A stretch of 64,000 nt of DNA from Streptomyces varsoviensis (GCF_000718635.1 NZ_JOBF01000002.1:248001-312000); one strand, 5' to 3'. Positions 53,614 to 63,493 are shown, counted from the stretch's first letter. Program-made: numbers and translations. The notes: a model not told the origin generated them from the sequence alone.

Positions 53614-53653
53614 CGAGCGGGGGGTACGGCCGGTACCGCACCCTGCGACCGCC

Positions 53654-54550
53654 TCAACCGATGTCGGCCAGCCGCTTGAGGGCCGCGTCCACCGCGGCGC
53701 GGCCGGCCGGCAGCAGCGGCAGCCGCACGTCAGGGGTGGGAATCACACCGCGCGCGTGCAGCACCCCCTTGATCACCGCGGGGTTCGGCTCGGCGAACGC
53801 GGCCGCCGACACGGCCGCCAGCGCGTGCCCCAGGGCCCGGGCCCGTACGAGATCCCCATCGCGCCACGCCGCGGCCAACTCCACGAACCGCTCCGGGGCC
53901 AGATGCGCCGACGCCAGCACGCCGCCCGCCGCCCCGAGCGCCAGCATCGGCGACACGAAGGCATCGTCCCCCGCCAGCACCGCGAAGCCCGCGGGCGCGT
54001 CGCCGAGCAGCTCCACCGCCGCCTGGTCGACGCCGCCGGTCGCGTACTTGACGCCGGCCACCCCGGGCAGCTCGCCCAGTTCCCGCAGAGTCCGCGCGTC
54101 GAGCGGCCGGCTGGTGCGGTACGGGACGTGGTAGACGATCAGCGGAACAGGGCTGCGGGCCGCCAGTTCGGCGAAGTGCGCCCGTACGCCCTCCGGTGTG
54201 GGCCGGGTGAAGTACGGAACGGGCACCAGGGCGCCGGTCGCCTCGGGCCACCGGGCCAGTTCCGCCAGGTCGGCCGCGCTGGACATGGTCGCGTTGGTCC
54301 CCGCCCCGACGGTCAGCGCCGCCCCGCGTGCCCGGCAGACGCGAGCGCAGACGTCCACGACCGCGTCCTTCTCCTGGCGCGTCAGCGCCGCGGGCTCGCC
54401 GGTGGTCCCGAGGGCCACCAGGCCCGCGGCGCCCGCGTCGAGCATGGAGCACGCGAGCCGTTCCAAGGCGTCCTCGGCGATCCCTCCCTCGGCGGTGAAC
54501 GGCGTGATGAGCGGTATGTGGACCCCGTGCGGGGGAGTGCGAGTCGTCAT
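53654..54550 (-). CDS. DapA/NAL superfamily aldolase-type enzyme
   Basis: 298 aa from ATG 54550, the length of the dihydrodipicolinate synthase/N-acetylneuraminate lyase family. GTTGEPAALTRQEK is the substrate-carboxylate loop, YHVPYRT contains the catalytic Tyr, and the Schiff-base Lys is in GVAGVKYATG. It condenses or cleaves a 2-oxo acid with an aldehyde. The true lysine-pathway DapA usually sits beside dapB; here it faces a LysR gene, so a catabolic or secondary-metabolic substrate is also possible. Confidence 0.85.
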   Translation of the reverse strand: MTTRTPPHGVHIPLITPFTAEGGIAEDALERLACSMLDAGAAGLVALGTTGEPAALTRQEKDAVVDVCARVCRARGAALTVGAGTNATMSSAADLAELARWPEATGALVPVPYFTRPTPEGVRAHFAELAARSPVPLIVYHVPYRTSRPLDARTLRELGELPGVAGVKYATGGVDQAAVELLGDAPAGFAVLAGDDAFVSPMLALGAAGGVLASAHLAPERFVELAAAWRDGDLVRARALGHALAAVSAAAFAEPNPAVIKGVLHARGVIPTPDVRLPLLPAGRAAVDAALKRLADIG

Positions 54551-54622
54551 GCCGACGAGCCTGACCGCACCCGATCATGCAGGTCCAGTTCGCTTTTCCG
54601 ACGGCGAGCGTAAGCTCATCCG

Positions 54623-55576
54623 ATGCTCGATGTCCGTCGCCTTCGCCTGCTGCGGGAACTCGCCCTGCGCGGCACCATCGCCGCCGTCGCCGAAGCGCTC
54701 GCCTTCACCCCCTCGGCGGTCTCCCAGCAACTGAGCGTCCTCGAACGCGAGGCGGGGGTGCCGCTGCTGGAACGCACCGGCCGACGCGTGACGCTGACCC
54801 CGGCCGGACGCCACCTGGTCGACCACGCCGAAGCGGTGCTCGAACGCCTGGAACAGGCCGCTGCCGACCTCGCCGCGGCCCGCCAGGGCCCGGCGGGACC
54901 GCTGCGCGTCGGCGTCTTCCCCACCGCCGCCCGCGCGCTCGTCCCCGCCGCGCTGGCCGACCTCGCCACGCGCCATCCGGCGCTGGAACCCCTGGTCCGC
55001 GAGGTCGACCCGGCGGCCGTGGGCGACGCGCTGCGCGCCGGCGAACTGGATGTCGCGCTCGTCCATGACTACGACTTCGTCCCCTGCCCGCCCGAACCCG
55101 GACTCGTGACCGAACCGCTGTGCGTCGAGGCGATGTACCTCGCGACCGCCGCCGCGTCGGCTCCCGGGTGGGCAGCCGGCACCGAACAACCGGAGGGGAT
55201 GACGGAAACGGCAGGACCCGCAGAGCCGACGATCAGCGGCTGCGCCGACGCCCCCTGGATCACCGCGTCCCCCGGAACGATGTGCCACACGATGACCGTG
55301 CGGTCCTGCCACGCCGCCGGATTCCGGCCACGGATACGCCATCGGGTGGACGACTTCGCCACCGTGCTCGCGCTCGTGGCGGCCGGACAGGGCGTGGCCC
55401 TGGTGCCGCAGCTCGGCGCCTCCGACCCGCCGGACGCCGTGCGGCTCACGCGGGTACCGATCCATCGGCACACGAGGATCGCCGTCCGCGGCGGAGCGGG
55501 CGGGCACCCGGCCGTAGCCGCTGCGGCGGACGCGCTACGCGCCGCCGTCCCCGCCGCCCTGCGCCCGGCCGAATGA
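54623..55576 (+). CDS. LysR family transcriptional regulator
   Basis: 317 aa from ATG 54623. HTH: LRLLRELALRGTIAAVAEAL, then AFTPSAVSQQLSVLEREAGV, then PLLERTGRRVTLTPAG. A periplasmic-binding-protein-like effector domain follows (LRVGVFPTAARALVPAALAD, DVALVHDYDF, VALVPQLGA). A 35-residue Thr/Pro/Glu-rich segment (GTEQPEGMTETAGPAEPT) interrupts the effector domain. The divergent DapA-like gene begins 72 bp away and is the likely target. Confidence 0.88.
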   Translation: MLDVRRLRLLRELALRGTIAAVAEALAFTPSAVSQQLSVLEREAGVPLLERTGRRVTLTPAGRHLVDHAEAVLERLEQAAADLAAARQGPAGPLRVGVFPTAARALVPAALADLATRHPALEPLVREVDPAAVGDALRAGELDVALVHDYDFVPCPPEPGLVTEPLCVEAMYLATAAASAPGWAAGTEQPEGMTETAGPAEPTISGCADAPWITASPGTMCHTMTVRSCHAAGFRPRIRHRVDDFATVLALVAAGQGVALVPQLGASDPPDAVRLTRVPIHRHTRIAVRGGAGGHPAVAAAADALRAAVPAALRPAE

Positions 55577-55895
55577 CGTCATAAGCAGCTCCTGCCACCA
55601 CGATGAGGCTTACGTCCCCAACACCCCCCGCGCGGTAAATCATTCGACGTGGCGGAGGCCGTCGGCGACCATTGGCGCATGGTCCGGTACGCCTTCCTCG
55701 CGCTCACGTCCGCTGTCGCGGACGGGCTGAAGGCTGCCGTCGGCCCGGTTGATTTCCACGCGTCGCTCTCCACGGCCCACTGCACCCGAGGCTGACCCTT
55801 CCCGGATTGTCCGGCGGACCCCGTAGGGGGAGGGTCGGTCGGTCCTCGGGGTCCTCGTGTCTTCGCAGCTCTCACCGGAACCGAGGGAATCAGCC
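55577..55895. promoter_or_regulatory. Leader region of the EF-Tu-like gene
   Basis: 319 bp with no convincing gene. It can form a GC-rich hairpin near 55,815-55,852 (GACCCCGTAGG... with CCTCGGGGTC). A GAGGGAA ribosome site stands nine bases before GTG 55,896. Confidence 0.35.
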
Positions 55896-57077
55896 GTGTC
55901 CAAGCAGGCATACGTACGCACCAAGCCGCACCTCAACATCGGCACCATGGGCCATGTCGACCATGGCAAGACCACGCTCACCGCGGCCATCACAAAAGTG
56001 CTCAGCGCGCGCGGTACGGGCGCGTTCGTGCCGTTCGACCGCATCGACCGGGCGCCCGAGGAGGCCGCTCGCGGCATCACCATCAACATCGCGCACGTCG
56101 AGTACGAGACCGACACCCGGCACTACGCCCACGTCGACATGCCCGGCCACGCGGACTTCGTCAAGAACATGATCACGGGGGCGGCGCAGCTCGACGGGGC
56201 GATCCTCGTCGTCTCCGCGCTGGACGGGGTCATGCCGCAGACCGCCGAGCACGTCCTGCTCGCGCGCCGGGTCGGGGTGCGGCACATCGTCGTCGCGCTG
56301 AACAAGGCGGACGTGGGCGAGGACGACCTCATCGACCTCGTGGAACTGGAGACGCGCGAGCTGCTGACCGCGCACGGCTACGACGGGGACCACGTACCGG
56401 TGGTACGGGTCTCGGGGCTGCGCGCCCTGGAGGGCGACCCGCGCTGGACGGGCGCCATCGAGGCGCTGCTCGACGCCGTCGACACCTATGTGCCCACCCC
56501 GATGCGGTACACGGACGCGCCGTTCCTGCTGTCCGTGGAGAACGCCCTGACCATCACCGGCCGCGGCACCGTGGCGACCGGCGCCGTCGAACGCGGCCGG
56601 GTGCGCGTCGGCGACCGCGTCGAACTGCTCGGCTCCGCCGGGGGCGCCCGGAGCACGTACGTCACCGGCGTGGAGACGTTCGGCAAGCCGATGGAGTCCG
56701 CCGAGGCGGGGGACAGCGTCGCGCTGCTGCTGCGCGGCGTGCAGCGGGCCGACGTCCGGCGCGGCGATGTGATCGCGGCGCCGGGCAGCATCGCCCCGCT
56801 GCGGCACTTCACCGCCCGCGTGTACCTGACCACGGCGGCCGAGGGCGGCCGGCGCACGCCCGTCGCGACGGGCTACCGCCCGCAGTTCCATCTGCGCACC
56901 GCCGACATCGCCGGCGAGGTCGACCTCGGCCTCCGAGGCGTCGCCCGGCCTGGCGAGACCGTCACCATGACGGTCTCGCTCGGCCGGGACGTGCCCCTCG
57001 AAATCGGCCTCGGATTCGCCATCCGCGAGGGCGGACGCACCGTCGGGGCGGGCACGGTCACGGCCGTCGCCCCGTAG
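55896..57077 (+). CDS. tuf3: Divergent elongation factor Tu (tuf3-like)
   Basis: 393 aa from GTG 55896. GTPase motifs are intact: P-loop GHVDHGKTT, effector [27 protein letters not shown] (Met where common EF-Tu has Cys), ALNKADV, and [10 protein letters not shown] in place of SALKALEGD. The C-terminus reads [20 protein letters not shown], with Gly where EF-Tu normally has Arg before FAIREGG. Streptomycetes have a main tuf1 in the str operon and a distant, divergent tuf3. The isolated location and many substitutions fit tuf3. It is not in an rps operon. It may serve under stress or in the presence of elfamycins, which is inference. Confidence 0.85.
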   Translation: MSKQAYVRTKPHLNIGTMGHVDHGKTTLTAAITKVLSARGTGAFVPFDRIDRAPEEAARGITINIAHVEYETDTRHYAHVDMPGHADFVKNMITGAAQLDGAILVVSALDGVMPQTAEHVLLARRVGVRHIVVALNKADVGEDDLIDLVELETRELLTAHGYDGDHVPVVRVSGLRALEGDPRWTGAIEALLDAVDTYVPTPMRYTDAPFLLSVENALTITGRGTVATGAVERGRVRVGDRVELLGSAGGARSTYVTGVETFGKPMESAEAGDSVALLLRGVQRADVRRGDVIAAPGSIAPLRHFTARVYLTTAAEGGRRTPVATGYRPQFHLRTADIAGEVDLGLRGVARPGETVTMTVSLGRDVPLEIGLGFAIREGGRTVGAGTVTAVAP

Positions 57078-57089
57078 CCTGATCAGCGG

Positions 57090-57103
57090 CGCGGGGCCCC
57101 GCG
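57090..57103. terminator. Probable terminator of the EF-Tu gene
   Basis: CGCGGGGCCCCGCG is a perfect 14-bp dyad 13 bp after the EF-Tu stop codon. No T-run follows. Confidence 0.5.
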
Positions 57104-57312
57104 ACACAGGGGTGCGGAGCCGTACCCCGGTGGCTCGGGGGCACGTCGAAGTGGCGGGCCCCGCTGCCGGGGGCCGTGCGCGGGCGCGCACGGCCCCCTA
57201 CGCGTGGCGCGGTGTTCCCACGCGCCGCCGGATGCGAAACTGCGCCCCGACAGGCCCCGCGGCACCCGGGCGGCACCGGGAAGGCCGCGGCCGGAGCTGA
57301 GAGGCGGTCGCG

Positions 57313-58155
57313 ATGGCGGACACGGCACTGGTACTCGGCGGAGGCGGCATCACCGGCATCGGCTGGGAGAGCGGCATGCTCGCGGGCCTCGCCGCCGCGG
57401 GCGTGGACCTGACCACCGCCCACACGGTCATCGGCACCTCGGCCGGCTCCATCGTCGGCGCCCAGCTCGCCAGCGGACTGCTCGACCTCGACGCGCTGTA
57501 CGAGCGTCAGCTCACCGACCCCAAGGACGAGGTGGCCGTCCGCGTCGGCACCGCCCTCGCCTCCCGCTACGTCTGGGGCGCCCTGCGCTCCCGCGACGCG
57601 CGGACGTTCGGCGCCCGCATGGGCCGGATGGCCCTCGCCGCCCGCACCGTCCCGGAGAGCGACCGCCGCGCCGTCGTCGAACGGCGGCTGCTGTCCCACG
57701 AATGGCCCGCCCGACGCCTCCTCGTCACGGCCGTGGACGCCGCCACCGGGGAGTTCACGGCCTTCGACGCCGCCAGCGGCGTCGGGATCGTCGACGCCGT
57801 CGCGGCCAGTTGCGCGGTGCCGGGCGTCTGGCCGCCGGTGACGATCGGCGCGAAGCGCTACATCGACGGCGGCGTACGGTCCGCCGCCAACGCCGACCTC
57901 GCCGACGGCTGCGGCCGCGTCGTCGTCCTCGCCCCGATCCCCACGGGCGGCGGCCCGATCGCCACCGCCCGCGCCCAGGCCGCCGCCCTCACCGCCGCCG
58001 GCGCCCGCGTCACCGTCCTCATGCCGGACCGCGCCTCCCGCGCCGCCTTCGGCCGCAACCCCCTCGACCCCGCCCGCCGCGCCGCCGCCGCCCGCGCCGG
58101 CCGCACCCAAGCCGCCGCCCACGCCGAGGCCGTCGCCGGCGTCTGGGCCGGGTAA
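57313..58155 (+). CDS. Patatin-like phospholipase
   Basis: 280 aa from ATG 57313. Ser-Asp dyad enzyme: oxyanion hole GGGGITGIGWESGM, nucleophile Ser in GTSAGSIVGA, and Asp in RYIDGGVRSAANADLA. It would hydrolyse acyl-ester bonds in lipids. There is no signal peptide. Tail after 240 is Ala/Arg-rich. The upstream region ends in GAGAGGCGG, a plausible ribosome site. Isolated. Confidence 0.9.
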   Translation: MADTALVLGGGGITGIGWESGMLAGLAAAGVDLTTAHTVIGTSAGSIVGAQLASGLLDLDALYERQLTDPKDEVAVRVGTALASRYVWGALRSRDARTFGARMGRMALAARTVPESDRRAVVERRLLSHEWPARRLLVTAVDAATGEFTAFDAASGVGIVDAVAASCAVPGVWPPVTIGAKRYIDGGVRSAANADLADGCGRVVVLAPIPTGGGPIATARAQAAALTAAGARVTVLMPDRASRAAFGRNPLDPARRAAAARAGRTQAAAHAEAVAGVWAG

Positions 58156-58389
58156 GCCACCGCGGTTCCTACGAACCGGCCACCCGCCCGGGCCCGGCCC
58201 GCGTCGGTGGCCCGCCGCCCTGGCTCCTGGCCCCGGCCTCCCGTACGCCTGCACCCGCCCCGGCCGGCCCCGGCGGCCCGATGGGCCCGTACGCCCGTAC
58301 GCCGGTAGGCTCCGTACATCCGTCGGCCCGTCCGGTGCAGGCTTGTATAGCTGCCCCGGCGCTCCAGGCCGGCCCGGCACAATGGGGGA

Positions 58390-59235
58390 GTGGATGAGCC
58401 GATACCCGTGACCCGCGCCGTGGACCATGGCACCGCGAAGTTGATGCCGGATGTGGACCGGCCGCGGGCGTGGTTGCTCGCGGTGGACGGGGCGCCGCAG
58501 TCGTATGTGGATCTGGATGATCCGGCGCACTTGGAGTTCGAGTACGCGCGCAGGCTCGCGCACGTCCTGGACGTGGCCGGGGAGCCGGGCGAACCCCTTG
58601 ATGTGCTGCATCTCGGGGGCGGCGCGCTGACCCTGCCCCGGTACGTGGCCGTCACGCGTCCGGGTTCCCGGCAGTGGGTGATCGAGGCGGACCGCGGGCT
58701 GCTCGACCTGGTGGCGGAGCATCTGCCGCTGCCGGGCGGTTCGGGGATCGAGGTGCGGGCGGCGGACGCCCGTACGGCGCTGGGGGAGGCGCCGGACGGC
58801 TCGGCGGACGTGATCATCGCGGATGTCTACGGCGGCTCGCGGGTCCCGGCGCACCTCACCTCCGTCGAGTACGCGCGTTCGGCGGCCCGTGTGCTGCGGC
58901 CCGGCGGCCGTTATCTGGCCAACCTCGCCGACAGCGCCCCCTTCGGCTTCCTCCGGTCCCAACTGGCCACGCTCGCCACGGTCTTCGAGGAACTGTGTCT
59001 GATCGCGGAGCCCTCGGTGCTGCGCGGTCGGCGGTTCGGCAACACCGTCGTCGTCGCCTCGCACGCCGAGCTCCCGGTGGCGACGCTGGCCCGGCGGACC
59101 GCGGCGGACGCCTTCCCGGCCCGCGTCGAGTACGGGGACGCGCTGGCGCGCTTCGTCGCCGGGGCGGCGGCCGTGCACGACGCCGACGCGGTGCCCTCGC
59201 CGAGACCGCCGGACGGGGCGTTCAGCATCGGTTGA
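58390..59235 (+). CDS. Spermidine-synthase-like protein
   Basis: 281 aa from GTG 58390. A Rossmann methyltransferase-like fold with LDVLHLGGGALTLPRYVA (nucleotide loop), WVIEADRGLLDLVAEHL, and ADVIIADVYGGSRVPAHLTS. This matches the spermidine/spermine synthase-related fold called fused MFS/spermidine synthase, but without the membrane half. A true polyamine aminopropyltransferase would need the Asp-rich proton-abstraction site. Here IADVYGG sits in that place. Whether it aminopropylates or methylates is unknown. Confidence 0.78.
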   Translation: MDEPIPVTRAVDHGTAKLMPDVDRPRAWLLAVDGAPQSYVDLDDPAHLEFEYARRLAHVLDVAGEPGEPLDVLHLGGGALTLPRYVAVTRPGSRQWVIEADRGLLDLVAEHLPLPGGSGIEVRAADARTALGEAPDGSADVIIADVYGGSRVPAHLTSVEYARSAARVLRPGGRYLANLADSAPFGFLRSQLATLATVFEELCLIAEPSVLRGRRFGNTVVVASHAELPVATLARRTAADAFPARVEYGDALARFVAGAAAVHDADAVPSPRPPDGAFSIG

Positions 59236-59294
59236 CCCCCGGCCGGGCCGGGCCCGTCCCCCGGGCACCCCGCGCGGCTGCCTCCGCCCCCGCC

Positions 59295-60665
59295 TCAGCC
59301 CTCGGCGCAGGCGCTCGCCCTGCCGCTCCCGTCCTCCCGCGCCCCGTCCTCCCGCGCCCCGTTCTCCTCCTCGGAGCCTCTTCCCGTGGCCGTCGTCGGC
59401 AGCCCCGGCGTCGGCAGCCCCGTCGCCGGCTCCGCCGGCCTCCGCACGAGGCCGCGCACCTCCGGCACCATGAGCACCGCCGCCGTCAGCAGCACGATCA
59501 GCGCGGAGCACCCCCACAGCGCCGCCGGCCGGCCGACGAGCTCCTCCATCGGCCCGGCCAGGGCGGTGGCCACCGGCAGCATCGCCACCGACCCGAACCA
59601 GTCGTACGCCGAGACCCGCGAGAGCTTGTCCTCCGGGATCTCCTGGTGCAGCGCGGTCATCCAGGAGACGCCGAACACCTCCAGCGTCACGCCCACCGCG
59701 AACATGATCGTGATCAGCGCCGGTACGGGCACCGGGACCGCCAGCCCGGCCGAGGGGAGGGCGAGGGGGAACACGCACAGAGTGCCCGCCAGCAGCAGCC
59801 GCCGCGGCCGCCACCGGGTCATCAGGAGGCCGCCGCAGATCGTGCCGGCGCCGAACGCGGCGAGCGCCAGGCCCCAGGGCCGGGCCCCGCCCAGCTCGTC
59901 GCGGGCGACCAGCGGCCCGTACACCGACTCGGCGGCCCCCACCACGGCGTTGACCACCGCGAACTGCACGACGATCGTCCACAGCCACGGCCGGCCGGTG
60001 AACTCCCGCCACCCCTCGCGCAGATCGGACAGCATGCCGCCGCCGGGCTCCCGCTTCGGGATGTGGCCGACGTCGAGGAAGGCGCGCAGCGCGCCCGCGA
60101 CCGCGAAGGCGACGGCGTCCACGGCGAGCACCCAGCCCGGCCCGAAGGCGGCGATGAGCGCTCCGCCGAGGGCGGCGCCGCCGATCTGGGCGCCGTTGGT
60201 GCCCATCCGGAAGAACGCGAACGCCTTGGCCGCCTGCTCGCCGGTGACCGTCGACATGAGCATGCCCTCGGCCGCGGGGGCGAAGAACGCCTGCCCCGTG
60301 CCGCCGAGCGCCGCGAGCAGCGCCATCTGCCACAGCCGCGGCTCGCCGGCCAGGACGAGCACGGCGAAGGCGGCCTGCGAGAGGCAGTTGAGGGCGTTGG
60401 CGGCGACCATCACCCGGTGCCGCGGCAGCCGGTCGGCTATCGCCCCGCCGACCAGCAGGAAGAGGACGAGCGGTACCGTACGGGCCGCGGCCACCAGCCC
60501 CGCGTCCGTGCCGTCGCCGCCGGCCTGGAGCACCGCGAACGCCGCCGCGATCAGGGCGCCGGAGTTGCCGAGGCCCGCGACCACGGCGGCGGCGGTCAGC
60601 AGGGAGTAGTTGCGGCCCGCCCAGGCGGGGCGGCGTCTGCGATCGGTGGCGGAGGGTTCGGTCAC
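59295..60665 (-). CDS. MFS transporter
   Basis: 456 aa from GTG 60665. Twelve membrane helices in two halves, motif A-like GGAIADRLPRHRVMVAANAL after helix 2, and FFAPAAEGMLMSTVTGEQAA. This layout resembles the EntS/DHA3-type exporters for siderophores or drugs. N-terminal MTEPSATDRRRRPAW and a Pro/Ser-rich acidic tail are cytoplasmic. No siderophore genes adjoin it, so substrate unknown. The frame ends 60 bp after the convergent spermidine-synthase-like gene. Confidence 0.87.
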   Translation of the reverse strand: MTEPSATDRRRRPAWAGRNYSLLTAAAVVAGLGNSGALIAAAFAVLQAGGDGTDAGLVAAARTVPLVLFLLVGGAIADRLPRHRVMVAANALNCLSQAAFAVLVLAGEPRLWQMALLAALGGTGQAFFAPAAEGMLMSTVTGEQAAKAFAFFRMGTNGAQIGGAALGGALIAAFGPGWVLAVDAVAFAVAGALRAFLDVGHIPKREPGGGMLSDLREGWREFTGRPWLWTIVVQFAVVNAVVGAAESVYGPLVARDELGGARPWGLALAAFGAGTICGGLLMTRWRPRRLLLAGTLCVFPLALPSAGLAVPVPVPALITIMFAVGVTLEVFGVSWMTALHQEIPEDKLSRVSAYDWFGSVAMLPVATALAGPMEELVGRPAALWGCSALIVLLTAAVLMVPEVRGLVRRPAEPATGLPTPGLPTTATGRGSEEENGAREDGAREDGSGRASACAEG

Positions 60666-60714
60666 CGGTCGGACTATCCCTGGGCGCGACCCCGGATGCC
60701 AACTCGGATACGGT

Positions 60715-60842
60715 CCGAATCCGACCCCGCACGATCAGACAACGCTCCCGTACGACCAGGGCGCGCGCCCGTACGACCAGGCAACGCGCCCGTACGGTCA
60801 GGGCACGGGCCCATACGGCCGGGGCGCGGGCCCGTACGGTCA
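60715..60842. repeat. About six imperfect 21-bp repeats
   Basis: Units of the form CCCGTACGACCAGGCAACGCG or CCCGTACGGTCAGGGCACGGG follow one another between the MFS and Gln-rich membrane protein genes. The repeat drifts in its middle bases. No hairpin or ORF function is evident. Confidence 0.65.
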
Positions 60843-61940
60843 GGAAACCGGCAGCGGGCGCAGCGTGCTCATGATCTTCTTGATGGTGGCGTCCGACAGC
60901 TCGTCCTTCACGCCGACTTCGGTGTAGAGCACCCACGTCGCGAGGTCGCCCGCGGTGTCCTTGTAGGAAACGGTGAACGCCTTGCCGTCCGAGGAGCACT
61001 TGTCGGTCTTCTTCACGCCGGTCACCTTCGCCGACGACCAGAACCCGGTCAGCCCGTGATCGCTCTTGAACGGCTGCGACTTGGTGCCCGACAGATGGCC
61101 GGTCCTCTTGGTGTCGTAGGCGTAGTAGACCCAGTTGAGCGCCTCGACCTCCGCCGCCTGGGCCGGGCTCTTCGCGCTCTGCGCGCCCTTCGTGCCCGCG
61201 CCGCCCTGGCGCGTGCCCTTGGCGCAGACGTCCGGCTTGTAGAAGGCGGGCGCGGTCATCCCCACGCCACCTTGCCCCTTGTCGTCCTGGAACCCGGTGG
61301 TCAGTCCGGGGGAGGCCACGTGCCAGTCCGGCGGTACGTCGAAGGCGTCGTGGCGCAGCGGGTTGGCGACCGCCTTCCACCCGGAGATCACCGGCTTGAC
61401 GTCGCTGCTGCCGCTGCGCGGATTGTCGGCCGGGTCCTCCTCGCTCCCGCCCTGCGAGTCCGAGCCCCGGCCCGAATCCGAGTCCGATCCCGAAGCGGAA
61501 GAGGACGGACCGGCGGTCGGCGAGGCGTTCTGCCCGCCCTTGGCCTCCTCCTTCTTCTTCCCGTCGCCGTCCTGGAACAGGAACATCCCGGCGACCACGG
61601 CGGCGGCGACCACGGCGACGGCCGTGCCGATCGCGATGGCGGTGCGCTTGCGCTTGCCGTCGGGGGGCCGAGGCGCGCCCGGCGGCATGGGCGGGCCCCA
61701 CTGCCCGCCCGGCTGCGGGCCGCCGGGCTGCTGGTACGGGTTCGGCTGCTGGAACCCCGGCTGCTGATACGGGTTCGGCTGGTACTGCCCCGCCTGCTGA
61801 TGGCCCGCTTGCTGGTATCCCGGCTGCTCGTACCCGGCCTGCTGATACCCCGGCTGCGGGTATCCCGGCTGCTGGTACGGGTTCTGATTCGGGTCCTGCG
61901 GGTTCTGCTCGCCCCCGGGCGGCTGCTGTCCTGGCCACAT
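60840..61940 (-). CDS. Gln/Pro-rich-headed single-pass membrane protein, unknown function
   Basis: 366 aa from ATG 61940. Residues 1-95 are low-complexity QQPGYQQAGYEQPGY-type repeats, followed by basic RKRT and one helix (AIAIGTAVAVVAAAVVAGMF, about 100-120). After a Ser/Gly/Asp-rich linker, an outer domain of about 190 aa (ISGWKAVANPLRHDAFDVPP, WVYYAYDTKRTGHLSG, TWVLYTEVGVKDELSDATIK) with two Cys follows. Cytoplasmic Pro/Gln tails of this kind are common on streptomycete membrane proteins. I do not recognise the outer domain. Confidence 0.72.
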   Translation of the reverse strand: MWPGQQPPGGEQNPQDPNQNPYQQPGYPQPGYQQAGYEQPGYQQAGHQQAGQYQPNPYQQPGFQQPNPYQQPGGPQPGGQWGPPMPPGAPRPPDGKRKRTAIAIGTAVAVVAAAVVAGMFLFQDGDGKKKEEAKGGQNASPTAGPSSSASGSDSDSGRGSDSQGGSEEDPADNPRSGSSDVKPVISGWKAVANPLRHDAFDVPPDWHVASPGLTTGFQDDKGQGGVGMTAPAFYKPDVCAKGTRQGGAGTKGAQSAKSPAQAAEVEALNWVYYAYDTKRTGHLSGTKSQPFKSDHGLTGFWSSAKVTGVKKTDKCSSDGKAFTVSYKDTAGDLATWVLYTEVGVKDELSDATIKKIMSTLRPLPVS

Positions 61941-62119
61941 GGCCGATAACGATAGATGGCGGGCGGGGGCGCTGCTACGGCCGTACCGCCCGTCCCTCCC
62001 GCGACCCCACCCGCTCCCTCGCCCCGCCCCTCCCGCGACCCCATCCCCCCTCCCGCGGCCCCGTCTCTTCCGTGATCCCGCCCCTTCCGCGACTATCTAC
62101 CGGCTGGTAACTTCACGGC

Positions 62120-62572
62120 ATGTCTGAAACCCCGCCGTCGATCGGCGCGATGCTCACCGCCACCGTGCCCATGGCCCGCACCCTGGGCCTCGAATTCACC
62201 GAGACCACCCCCGAACGCGCCGTGGTCCGCCTCCCCGACCAGGAGGAATTCCACAACCACGTCGCGGGCCCGCACGCGGGCGCCATGTTCACGCTCGGGG
62301 AGACCGCGAGCGGCGCGATCGTCCTCGCGGCCTTCGGGGACCAGCTCTCCCGGGCCGTACCGCTGGCCGTACGGGCCGAGATCGGCTACCGCAAGCTCGC
62401 CATGGGACCAGTCACCGCGACGGCCGAGATAGGCCGCCCCGTCGCCGACGTGGTCGCCGAACTCGACTCCGGCCGGCGCCCCGAATTCCCGGTGAACGTC
62501 GCGATCACGCGCGAGGACGGCGCCGTGACCGGCGAGATGACCATCGTGTGGACCCTGCGCCCCAACGCCTGA
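62120..62572 (+). CDS. DUF4442/hotdog thioesterase-like protein
   Basis: 150 aa from ATG 62120. Hotdog fold: MARTLGLEFTETTPERAVVR, HNHVAGPHAGAMFTLGETAS, YRKLAMGPVTATAEIGR and PVNVAITREDGAVTGEMTIV. The HAGAMF segment takes the place of the usual thioesterase HGG/GGA loop. It probably acts on an acyl-CoA or acyl carrier, but the active acid residue is not clear (Asp/Glu in LGETAS is the candidate). Single gene. Confidence 0.8.
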   Translation: MSETPPSIGAMLTATVPMARTLGLEFTETTPERAVVRLPDQEEFHNHVAGPHAGAMFTLGETASGAIVLAAFGDQLSRAVPLAVRAEIGYRKLAMGPVTATAEIGRPVADVVAELDSGRRPEFPVNVAITREDGAVTGEMTIVWTLRPNA

Positions 62573-62758
62573 CCCCGCGCCCCGCCGCGTGGCCCCGCCC
62601 GTCCCGCGCGTAACCTCTCTCGTCCCACGGACCACCTCGCCGGTCACCTCGCTCAACCCGAGGCCGGCGGAGCGAGTCCCCTACTCCAGTAGGCTTCCCG
62701 GCGTACGCCCACGGGGGCGCGCCGGGCATGACGTGGGAAAATCTGGGAGGAACGGGCG

Positions 62759-63424
62759 TTGCATATCGACGGGCTGCTAGAGACGGTACCCGCGGTCGCG
62801 GTGTACCTGCTGGTCGGCGGGGTCATCGGACTGGAGAGCCTGGGCATCCCGCTGCCCGGCGAGATCGTGCTCGTCAGCGCCACGCTGATGGCCGCCACTC
62901 AGGACCACATCAACCCGTACGTGCTCGGCGCGTGCGCGGTCGCGGGCGCGATCATCGGCGACTCCATCGGCTATCTGATCGGCCGCAAGGGCGGCAAACC
63001 GCTGCTGGAGTGGCTCGGCCGCAAATTCCCCAAGCACTTCGGCCCCAAGCACGTGGCCACGGCCGAGCGGCAGTTCCAGAAGTGGGGCATGTGGGCCGTC
63101 TTCGTCGGCCGCTTCATCGCCCTGCTGCGGATCTTCGCCGGCCCGCTCGCGGGCGTGCTCAAGATGCCGTACTGGAAGTTCCTGATCGCCAACGTCCTCG
63201 GCGGCATCGTCTGGGCGGGCGGCACGGTCGCGGTCATCTACTCCGTCGGCAAGGTCGCCGAGAAGTGGCTCAGCAGCTTCGCCTGGGTCGGCCTGGTCCT
63301 CGCGCTGCTCTTCGGCCTCGGCTCGATGCTGGTGATGAAGCGGCGGCAGAAGAAGGCCGAGGCCGCCGAGGAGGCGGCGGCCGGGACCAAGGCCGCACCG
63401 GAGGCGGCCACGGTCGTCGACTGA
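62759..63424 (+). CDS. DedA family membrane protein
   Basis: 221 aa from TTG 62759; GGGAGGAA lies eight bases ahead, which fixes the start. Helices: AVAVYLLVGGVIGLESLGIP, then PLPGEIVLVSATLMAATQ, AGAIIGDSIGYLIGRKGGKP and RFIALLRIFAGPLAGVLKM, the DedA core with the conserved FxGRF-IxxxR segment (VGRFIALLR). DedA proteins include undecaprenyl-phosphate flippases. The tail is Ala/Glu-rich. A strong terminator follows. Confidence 0.9.
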   Translation: MHIDGLLETVPAVAVYLLVGGVIGLESLGIPLPGEIVLVSATLMAATQDHINPYVLGACAVAGAIIGDSIGYLIGRKGGKPLLEWLGRKFPKHFGPKHVATAERQFQKWGMWAVFVGRFIALLRIFAGPLAGVLKMPYWKFLIANVLGGIVWAGGTVAVIYSVGKVAEKWLSSFAWVGLVLALLFGLGSMLVMKRRQKKAEAAEEAAAGTKAAPEAATVVD

Positions 63425-63493
63425 GCCGGACCCTTTCGCGGTTTTCTCGGTTTTCTTGGTTTTCCCGGCCCCCTTCCGGGCTTTCTCGTTCGC

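Noticed and set aside
57058..61938. A 1,626-aa open frame on the minus strand
   Set aside because: It runs across the patatin, spermidine-synthase-like, MFS and Gln-rich genes in other frames, is Ala/Arg/Gly-rich without motifs, and exists only because stops are rare at this GC content.
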